Below the pieces are notes generated by a model. That model had not been told where the DNA came from. It made no database searches and worked only from the letters and a program-made list of their open reading frames with translations. Below, one piece after another: positions 1-4,392 of a DNA stretch of 5,781 nt (positions are counted from its first letter, which is position 1; each line of letters starts with the position of its first letter). This DNA is from JAVJRN01 sp040218415 (GTDB lineage: Bacteria; Bacteroidota; Bacteroidia; Cytophagales; Cyclobacteriaceae). The DNA is taken from contig JAVJRN010000062.1 of NCBI GenBank assembly GCA_040218415.1, positions 1-5,781 on the forward strand, read 5' to 3'. Made by a program: the position numbers and the translations under genes.

Positions 1-972
1 ACAAGGAGACCCTATCTCAAAACGTGCAAAATCACATGAAAATGCTACAGACTTGTCCTGCAAGGGTAATCAAATATTTTAACCATGAAAGCATCAATTA
101 TGCTGCCTAAATATAAATCAATCACCGCTGGGTTAATAGCAGCACATCGCCATCACAACTGTAGAAAATCAGAAGATGAAATAGCCAAGGCTCTAGTGTC
201 GGACAAGAGAGAAGATTATCTCTTCGGGCTCAAATAAGAGCACGACCGCCATCAGTTCTACACATCCAAAATAGATGAATGTGACAAGGAAATCGCTTCA
301 TTCCTTGAGCAATCCATTCTGCAAAAAGAAGATGTGGTGGATGACATTCCTGATGGAAAATACTTTAAAAGACAAAACAAAAATGCTATCAAAGTTATCG
401 ACCTTAATATCGCATCTTATCAATACTTTGATGGAGTTGACATACTTGCTATACCAGGTGTTAGTCACTCAACTGTTCTCACACTAATGAGCGAGATCGG
501 GCCAGAAGGTTTTAGTAAGTTTCCAACAGCTCAGCACTTTGCCTCATGGCTCAAACTTGCTCCCAATAACAAGATCAGTGGCGGAAGAGTCCTGTCCAAC
601 AGAATACCACAAGAAAGTAATCGTCTCAAAATTGCCCTACGTAATGCCGCAAATGCAGTTGGCAATCTAAAAGACTCTGACTTAGCAAAATTCTTCAGGA
701 AAATAGCTTTCAAAAAAGGAAGACAAACTGCAATCAACGCCACTGCTAGAAAAAGTGCCGTGATCCTTTGGAACATGGTCACCAAGAAGCAACAGTACAT
801 GCCAAAGAATAATTACCTATTTTTAGATCAGAAACGAAAAATCGTAAGCAGAATGAGAAAACAGATAGCCGATTTAGGTTTGAACCCCGATGACTTAGGG
901 TTCTCAAGAGCAAATAGAGATAAAATCTCTGCTCAAATGACATCTGATAATCAGTCACTTAGCTTACGTTAG
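1..972 (+). pseudogene. IS110-family transposase, decayed and 5'-truncated
   Basis: Remnant of an IS110-type DEDD recombinase that moves its element by site-specific recombination. From 238 the frame is open to the TAG at 970-972 and encodes the C-terminal Transposase_20 domain: IPGVSHSTVLTLMSEIGPEGF (helix-hairpin-helix-like), FASWLKLAP, then ISGGR, whose serine lies where the family has its catalytic serine, then NRLKIALRNAANAVGNL. The same frame upstream (about 121-234) still reads CRKSEDEIAKALVSDKRED and YLFGLK, the typical linker. It is then cut by TAA at 235-237, probably a former CAA Gln codon. Around 3-110 a similar helix (NVQNHMKML) appears in another frame, so there is also a frameshift or deletion near 100-120. 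The N-terminal DEDD domain is not in the window. A GTG at 334 could start a 212-residue ORF, but it lies mid-domain and is not a real start. Family assignment is firm; an active enzyme is ruled out. Confidence 0.88.
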
Positions 973-996
973 TCAGTATTTCATCAAACTAGGCCT

Positions 997-1656
997 ATGA
1001 AAAATCACTTATTCGCATTCATCGTTTTCCTCAACTTTAATGCTTACAGTCAGGAGCAGAATATTTTGGATAGTTGTTTCCAAGGAGGAGCTAAGAACTT
1101 TTATCAATTAATTGGTGAAAACTTAAAATACGAAGACAGACCAAAAGTTGGGCTTTCTATTCTTTATTGGGAAATTAACAAAGGTCAAATTCAGAATGTT
1201 TCTGTCCTCAATAGTTTGGGCGAGTCAACCACCAAGGAATTAAAGAGAGTACTTCAATTAACGGAAAATAACTGGACCGTAAAAGAAGAGGTAGTAAAAT
1301 GTTTTTTGCCAATTAAGTTTAAAATAGGGGGTAGTGATTATTTCGTTGATCCGTATCCACAACATTATTTGAAGGAAGTAGGTGTTTCTGGTTATGGAGG
1401 TTTCGCATCATCAATAACGTCGGATGAGCAATTGATCTCGAAAATGAATAAATTTATTGAAAAGGGAAAATATAAGTCAGCGATTGCCAATTTAGATATA
1501 GTTATTCAAAGAAATCCGCTCAACAAGCAGCTAAGGGAAACGCGGATTTATTATTACCAAGAACTCGACTTACACGAAGAAGCTTGCCAAGAAATTGCTT
1601 TTCTGGAGAGCTACTTAGAATTAACCAGCAAATATTCTTGTGAAGAAGATCTTTAA
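997..1656 (+). CDS. Secreted protein with TonB-C-like domain and TPR-like tail
   Basis: A 219-residue protein with a signal peptide (residues 1-18, hydrophobic LFAFIVFLNF, cleavage likely at NAYS|QEQ), so it probably acts in the periplasm. Residues about 29-112 have the TonB C-terminal pattern: GGAKNFYQLIGENLKY, a strand pair around VGLSILYWEINKGQIQNVSVL, a helix with the family's ...STTKELKRV, and a closing LPIKFKIG strand. Residues 145-207 look like a TPR pair (FIEKGKYKSAIANLDIVIQRNP, then a second helical hairpin with YYYQELDLHEEACQEI). Unlike a true TonB it has no cytoplasmic/TM anchor and no proline-rich linker, so it is unlikely to energise transport itself. ATG at 997 is chosen because it starts the signal peptide; no Shine-Dalgarno is visible, as usual in Bacteroidota. 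It starts 24 bp after the IS110 stop, so its original promoter may have been replaced. The exact role is unknown. Confidence 0.75.
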   Translation: MKNHLFAFIVFLNFNAYSQEQNILDSCFQGGAKNFYQLIGENLKYEDRPKVGLSILYWEINKGQIQNVSVLNSLGESTTKELKRVLQLTENNWTVKEEVVKCFLPIKFKIGGSDYFVDPYPQHYLKEVGVSGYGGFASSITSDEQLISKMNKFIEKGKYKSAIANLDIVIQRNPLNKQLRETRIYYYQELDLHEEACQEIAFLESYLELTSKYSCEEDL

Positions 1657-1802
1657 CGGACATTATCATCCATAAGCCAAAAGAGTCCTTACCTATTTCC
1701 CTGTTTGCAACGATTATTCCTAAAGTGCAAAGTTTGCAAGAGGCTCATTGTATCTTGACCAAAGCTTTTGATCCCAAATAGCCTTTAGCGGAACTGAAAA
1801 TT
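1655..1802. repeat. 148-bp interspersed repeat, copy A
   Basis: This stretch matches 3499-3645 in direct orientation at about 87% identity by hand alignment (18 mismatches and one gap over 148 columns). The last 30 bases are identical, ending in GCGGAACTGAAAATT. It begins inside the stop codon of the preceding gene. The hairpin seen in copy B (CTCGTT-tgc-AACGAG) is reduced here to GTT-tgc-AAC. Neither strand gives a convincing protein. Because copy B adjoins a Y1-transposase remnant, it may be a REP-like non-autonomous repeat; that is an inference. Confidence 0.8.
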
Positions 1803-1824
1803 GATTGTTCAGTCAGCTTTATAA

Positions 1825-1990
1825 TCATCGCCTCAGATGTTAAGATATTTTTTTGCCACCCATTCATTGGAAGTGGGGACTGATTTAAGGTCTGTACAAG
1901 CCTTATTAGGCCACCGCTTTAGTCGCAGCACAGAGTTTATATTCATATAGCTGTTAATGGTTTGTTTTGCATACAAAATCCATTAGATTT
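1825..1990 (+). pseudogene. Tyrosine recombinase (phage integrase family), C-terminal remnant
   Basis: Frame from 1825 reads SSPQMLRYFFATHSLEVGTDLRSVQALLGHR and on to STE. This matches the XerC/D-type box II (usual PHMLRHSFATHLLEAGTDLRSVQ..LLGH). The box II Arg (LR) and the GH motif are kept, but the HxxR histidine is Gln and the LRH histidine is Tyr. At about 1939 one base seems lost: restoring it gives TEIYIHI, with the tyrosine nucleophile, followed by a CIQNPLDL tail like the usual KIKNPLDxL end of Bacteroidota integrases. As it stands the frame ends at a TAG directly after FIFI. Only about 55 residues of a roughly 300-residue protein remain, with no N-terminal SAM-like domain, so it is inactive. 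It could derive from an integrative element or an integrase accompanying an IS91-like element; the fragment cannot tell which. Confidence 0.85.
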
Positions 1991-1991
1991 G
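1961..1991 (+). promoter_or_regulatory. Possible Bacteroidota-type promoter
   Basis: TTTG at 1961-1964, a 19-bp spacer, then TAGATTTG at 1984-1991. This fits the Bacteroidota primary sigma consensus (TTTG-N19/20-TAnnTTTG) and would start a transcript near 1995, reading through the palindrome at 2008-2031 into the ORF at 2048. The bases are also explained as the tail of the recombinase coding sequence (IQNPLDLV), and TAnnTTTG is common in AT-rich DNA, so this is only a candidate. Confidence 0.35.
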
Positions 1992-2007
1992 GTTTGATAT
2001 AGGTTGA

Positions 2008-2031
2008 TTAACCGCAACTCGTTGCGGTTAA
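2008..2031. repeat. 24-bp near-perfect palindrome
   Basis: TTAACCGCAAC, two bases TC, then GTTGCGGTTAA: 11-bp perfectly complementary arms. It lies between the recombinase remnant and the start codon at 2048, in the leader of the candidate promoter. No T-tract follows, so it is not an intrinsic terminator. It could be an operator, a recombination or element-end site, or an mRNA-leader hairpin. The symmetry is seen directly; the function is not. Confidence 0.75.
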
Positions 2032-2035
2032 CTAG

Positions 2036-2047
2036 TTGTTGTACTCC
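2036..2047 (+). repeat. 12-bp inverted repeat, left arm
   Basis: TTGTTGTACTCC, ending immediately before the ATG at 2048. Its exact reverse complement, GGAGTACAACAA, lies at 2584-2595, two bases beyond the TAA at 2579-2581. The two arms therefore bracket the complete two-domain coding segment. Confidence 0.6.
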
Positions 2048-2389
2048 ATGATTCCTTCCATGAGCGCTTTAAAGAATACTGACATAACGAAGCTAATAAT
2101 TTCCATTTCCCTTGGAGTTGGGATGATTGCATTCTTCTTCTACGCACGGAATATGGTAAAGAAGAAACACGCAGATCTTGATTCATATGGGATAGCTACG
2201 ACCGCAACACTATATGAGGCCTATGGAGAGAATCTTAAATTTCACTACACAATTGAAGGTGAAAAATATACATCAGGTAAGGCAGTACCATATAAGTATC
2301 TGCAGAAGGGAGAACAATATGAACTCCTATATGACCCTGAAGACTATAAAAGAGTGCATTTATTGTTTGACAAGCCGGTAATTCCTTAG
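2048..2389 (+). CDS. Small membrane-anchored protein, first of two duplicated domains
   Basis: A 113-residue protein of unrecognised family. Residues about 14-33 (ITKLIISISLGVGMIAFFFY) form one transmembrane segment, followed by a positive stop (ARNMVKKK) and a small soluble domain: ATTATLYEAYGENLKFHYTIEG, then YELLYDPEDYKRVHLLF. The strand-rich pattern with a central F-x-Y-x-x-x-G-E and a YDP motif resembles DUF3592-like proteins, but this is only a likeness. ATG 2048 (or ATG 2060) is preferred to the in-frame TTGs at 2036 and 2039, which fall in an inverted repeat. The TAG at 2387-2389 is followed in the same frame by a second copy of the domain to 2581, so this ORF may be the front half of a nonsense-mutated two-domain protein of about 177 residues. 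Confidence 0.6.
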   Translation: MIPSMSALKNTDITKLIISISLGVGMIAFFFYARNMVKKKHADLDSYGIATTATLYEAYGENLKFHYTIEGEKYTSGKAVPYKYLQKGEQYELLYDPEDYKRVHLLFDKPVIP

Positions 2390-2581
2390 AACTATTTGCA
2401 AACAGAACCATTAATTGTAGAGACTAAAGCCACCGAACGCCTAAGATTCAAATACGAGGTGAAAGGAGAAGAATTCACGAGAATCTGTCTGGCTGGAGAA
2501 TACACATCGACTAACTTCAAAAATTACATAGTCAAGTACGACCCAAAGAACCCAAAAATTGGATATCTAATCGCAAAATAA
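2390..2581 (+). pseudogene. Second copy of the small domain, after an in-frame TAG
   Basis: The frame of the preceding ORF stays open past its TAG for 63 codons (NYLQTEPLIVE... to LIAK, TAA at 2579-2581). ERLRFKYEVKGEEFT parallels ENLKFHYTIEGEKYT upstream, and YIVKYDPKNPKIGYLI parallels YELLYDPEDYKRVHLL, so the two halves are a tandem domain duplication. There is no ATG; the only early start is TTG at 2396, without a ribosome site. Most simply it is the untranslated C-terminal half of a gene broken by an amber codon. Suppression, or independent initiation at TTG, is possible but unsupported. Confidence 0.6.
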
Positions 2582-2583
2582 AC

Positions 2584-2595
2584 GGAGTACAACAA
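2584..2595 (-). repeat. 12-bp inverted repeat, right arm
   Basis: GGAGTACAACAA, the exact reverse complement of TTGTTGTACTCC at 2036-2047. The match does not extend beyond 12 bp on either side. Confidence 0.6.
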
Positions 2596-2855
2596 GCGAT
2601 CTGAACGAATGGCCAACTGAGCAATTTGCAGATGTCATTGCAATTGGCCCGTGAACCTGCCCATTCTGCTGGCCTTTGTGCTTCTAGCTACTTTTTTCTT
2701 TCTGGATTTAGACTTGCACAACGCAGTGCATTGTGAATACTGTTGCGGGGGTTGGGCAGTTTCACTACATTGCTGCTTTTTACAACCTGATGTGGCCACT
2801 CGTCATATCTAGTCGTTGTGAAGCCTATCTGCTAGACGCGAATCTCAACTCTTTA
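2596..2855. other. Intergenic stretch with an imperfect hairpin
   Basis: No convincing gene on either strand; the longest open frames have no family look. It holds a stem-loop at 2611-2649: GGCCAA pairs with TTGGCC, then after an internal loop GCAAT pairs with ATTGC around an 11-base tip. No T-tract follows, so it is not a standard terminator. A smaller symmetry, TGCAC-aacgca-GTGCA, lies near 2715-2730. The hairpin could be an element end or a folded recombination site, but no integron attC core pair (RYYYAAC/GTTRRRY) could be matched to it. Confidence 0.45.
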
Positions 2856-2886
2856 TTGTATTTATGTATCCAAGTGAATACATTTG
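2856..2886 (+). promoter_or_regulatory. Candidate promoter of the toxin-antitoxin operon
   Basis: TTG at 2856-2858, a 20-bp spacer and TACATTTG at 2879-2886 match the Bacteroidota promoter pattern. Transcription would begin about 4 bases later, at or next to the toxin ATG (2891), which would make the mRNA leaderless or nearly so. The motif is visible; its activity is inferred. Confidence 0.45.
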
Positions 2887-2890
2887 TCAT

Positions 2891-3208
2891 ATGTATTCTA
2901 TTGAGAAGACAGACGTTTTTGACAAATGGCTAAGAAAGCTGAAAGATCAGCGAGCAAAAGCCAAAATTCTATTCAGAATTCAAAGAATTGAGGAACAAGG
3001 GAATTTTGGAGATTGTGAACCGGTTGGGCAAGGAATTCGTGAACTGAGAATTCATTATGCCAACGGATACCGAGTCTATCTAAAAGAATACAACGGCAGA
3101 GTCGTGCTACTTCTCAACGGCGGAACAAAATCGTCACAGCAGAAGGACATAGATAAAGCCAAAGATTTATGGTTAAACTATAAAGACGAACTTGAAGATG
3201 GTAACTAA
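2891..3208 (+). CDS. RelE/HigB-like toxin of a type II toxin-antitoxin pair (HI1419 type)
   Basis: A 105-residue protein of the RelE/ParE superfamily, in the subgroup of 'addiction module killer' proteins (HI1419-like, Gp49-related). Relatives of the RelE superfamily cut mRNA on the ribosome; that activity is assumed here. The family signature is present in order: MYSIEKTDVFDKWLRKLKD at the N terminus, RAKAKILFRIQRIE, GNFGDCEPVGQGIRELRIHY, GYRVYL, and a C-terminal VVLLLNGGTKSSQQKDIDKAK. ATG 2891 is preferred over the in-frame ATG at 2864, because relatives start at the equivalent of MYxIxxT and the candidate promoter lies between the two. Length is normal and no damage is visible. It overlaps the antitoxin gene by 11 bp, with toxin first, the usual order in this subgroup. 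Confidence 0.9.
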   Translation: MYSIEKTDVFDKWLRKLKDQRAKAKILFRIQRIEEQGNFGDCEPVGQGIRELRIHYANGYRVYLKEYNGRVVLLLNGGTKSSQQKDIDKAKDLWLNYKDELEDGN

Positions 3209-3485
3209 AGAGATAACAAAATTGGACATTGCTGAATATCTAGAAGATGATGTAATGGTTGCAGAGTATTTGAACACAGTACTCGAAGAAGGTGATGCTG
3301 AGGACATCAAAACAGCTCTTGGGCATGTGGCTAAGGCTCGAGGAATGTCAAAAATTGCTGAGGAAACCGGACTGAGTAGATCAAGCCTCTACAAGGCATT
3401 ATCTCAAGGGTCAAAACCTCAATTTGACACGATTCTGAAAGTGCTACGAGCCGTAGGTGGTAACTTGAACATCCCAACTGCTTAA
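3198..3485 (+). CDS. HigA-like antitoxin with Xre-type helix-turn-helix (HI1420 type)
   Basis: A 95-residue protein of the 'addiction module antidote' family. The N-terminal part (KLDIAEYLEDDVMVAEYLNTVLEEGD) has the family's D-xx-x-YL-x(n)-YLNxxLEEGD pattern. Residues 40-70 (ALGHVAKARGM, then SKIAEETGLSRSSLYKALS) form the helix-turn-helix, and the tail QFDTILKVLRAVGGNLNI is typical. It should neutralise the preceding toxin by binding it, and through the helix-turn-helix repress the shared promoter. ATG 3198 lies inside the toxin's end (11-bp overlap, suggesting coupled translation); a TTG six bases earlier is less likely. Length is normal and the frame intact. No clear operator palindrome was seen at the candidate promoter. 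Confidence 0.9.
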   Translation: MVTKEITKLDIAEYLEDDVMVAEYLNTVLEEGDAEDIKTALGHVAKARGMSKIAEETGLSRSSLYKALSQGSKPQFDTILKVLRAVGGNLNIPTA

Positions 3486-3498
3486 CTAAACGCCTCAC

Positions 3499-3645
3499 AA
3501 CAGACCTTATCATCCATAAGCTAACAGAGTACTTACCTAGTCCTCGTTTGCAACGAGTATTCCAAAAGCACAAAGTTTTCAAGAGGCTCATTCTGTCTCG
3601 ACCAAAGCGTTTGACCCCAAATAGCCTTTAGCGGAACTGAAAATT
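3499..3645. repeat. 148-bp interspersed repeat, copy B
   Basis: Second copy of the repeat at 1655-1802, same orientation, about 87% identical, 13 bp after the antitoxin stop codon. It contains a clean hairpin at 3543-3557, CTCGTT-tgc-AACGAG. Its right end is 17 bp from the stop codon of the minus-strand Y1-transposase remnant, the position expected of a REP-type element beside its transposase. Copy B appears better preserved than copy A, because its central hairpin is perfect. Confidence 0.8.
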
Positions 3646-3654
3646 ATTCCAAGG

Positions 3655-3676
3655 TCTGTGACTCACAGATCTTTTT
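3655..3676 (+). terminator. Possible intrinsic terminator
   Basis: TCTGTG, loop ACT, CACAGA, followed by TCTTTTT: a 6-bp stem with a short T-tract, readable from the plus strand and so a possible end of toxin-antitoxin transcripts. The stem is weak, about 170 bp from the antitoxin stop, and overlaps the end of the minus-strand transposase remnant, so this is tentative. Confidence 0.3.
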
Positions 3677-4030
3677 CATTATCCAAAAACTCCTGATAAT
3701 GATTGAGGCATCCAAAGGGATCAATTCCTGATTCATTGAAGCATGCAGATGACCATTTTAAGTCTCAGGTGTTTTGGATAGCTTCCATTTTTCGTTGAGA
3801 GGATTGTTGTGTATGTAGTCCAGAAATAAACCTCACCCAACATCATTCTGGAGTTCCATGGACTTTCGAGTATATCGCTCATGCGGTGAAAGTGACTTCA
3901 TCTCCATAAACTTCAAGAATTGGGAATCAAAGAGTTTAAGATCGTTTTGATCATTTTTGAATGAGGTATGTGAGTGACAGACCTTGGGTAGATTCAGAGT
4001 AAAATGTGAAAGCAAAGAAATTGATCCCAC
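3663..4030 (-). pseudogene. Y1 / REP-associated (IS200-like) transposase, C-terminal remnant
   Basis: Read on the minus strand, this carries the C-terminal half of a Y1-type transposase: SHTSFKND and KLFDSQFLKF (matching the FTAHAFKNDLKL region of Bacteroidota relatives), then LDYIHNNPLNEKWKL, the most diagnostic motif of the group, then, after a frame change near 3760, KWSSACFNESGIDPFGCLNHY and a stop at 3663-3665. Besides the frameshift in the PE(x)xKWSSA region, probably a single lost base, there is a TGA at 3833-3835. The N-terminal HUH motif (usually MPNHIH) and the region around the catalytic tyrosine were not found. The enzyme would nick single-stranded DNA at hairpins; this copy is dead. 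Repeat copy B lies immediately beyond its 3' end. Confidence 0.8.
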
Positions 4031-4167
4031 AGATTTTCATAATAAACTTGCACAGAGATTGCTACAATATAAAGGCTGTTGGTAGTCTTCATTGGCAGAT
4101 CAAATTCAAGATTTACCAGACTTTGATTAAGCAGTTAGAGAGGTGCTGCGTCACATAAATAATTTAG
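4031..4167. other. Unassigned degenerate stretch
   Basis: No intact gene. On the plus strand the frame through 4041-4175 reads protein-like blocks (NKLAQRLLQYKGCW, SSLADQIQDLPDFD, AVREVLRHINNLEL) broken by two stops at 4083 and 4128. On the minus strand a 47-codon open stretch also exists, without recognisable similarity. It probably holds the junction between the transposase remnant and the truncated DUF3857 gene, but the parent sequence was not identified. Confidence 0.35.
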
Positions 4168-4392
4168 AATTATGAGCGACAAAATGAAATTCAAGTTCCT
4201 GAAGGTTTCAATATCAAAAGCAATGATGGTTTTTATAATGTAGCATACTCAATAAATGGCAATGACCTTACCGTTATTGAAAAATTTGTATTACTTGCCA
4301 TCAAGATTTCGATAGAAAAATACATGGACTTTTACGAGTTTATAATCTCAATAAATACCTACAAGAAAGAAACAGCAATAATTATAAAATGA
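4168..4392 (+). pseudogene. DUF3857-family protein, C-terminal fragment
   Basis: An open frame of about 74 codons after a TAG at 4165, ending in TGA at 4390-4392. It reads NYERQNEIQVPEGFNI, then NVAYSINGNDLTVIEKFVL, then IEKYMDFYEFIISI and IIIK. This is the usual C terminus of Bacteroidota DUF3857/transglutaminase-fold proteins (pattern: ...iPEGY/F..., ...Ys....g..L.v.r.f.l....., Y..fr.F...i). It has no start codon and lacks roughly the first 560 residues. Its stop overlaps the ATG of the next DUF3857 gene (ATGA at 4389-4392), so the two were probably consecutive, translationally coupled genes before the front of this one was lost. Confidence 0.75.

Noticed and set aside
275..487. 70-codon open frame on the plus strand
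   Set aside because: Out-of-frame shadow of the IS110 remnant.
531..800. 89-codon open frame on the minus strand
   Set aside because: It lies opposite the clear IS110 Transposase_20 coding frame and has no family features.
973..996. IS110 right-end non-coding region with a bridge RNA
   Set aside because: Only 24 bp separate the transposase stop from the next gene, too short for a bridge RNA. The left end is outside the window.
2009..2760. Integron attC sites around the small ORF
   Set aside because: GTTGGGC near 2750 fits one core, but no paired RYYYAAC core with correct spacing was found, and the recombinase remnant lacks visible IntI-specific features.
2733..2933. 66-codon plus-strand frame before the toxin
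   Set aside because: No recognisable motif; it runs into the toxin gene out of frame and covers the candidate promoter.
3331..3591. 86-codon minus-strand frame antisense to the antitoxin and repeat copy B
   Set aside because: Not conserved in repeat copy A, whose equivalent frame is broken by stops, and it opposes a well-supported antitoxin gene.
3677..3701. CATTATC...GATAATG 7-bp inverted repeat with an 11-base loop
   Set aside because: Falls within the coding remnant of the Y1 transposase, has no T-tract or positional meaning, and is expected by chance in AT-rich DNA.
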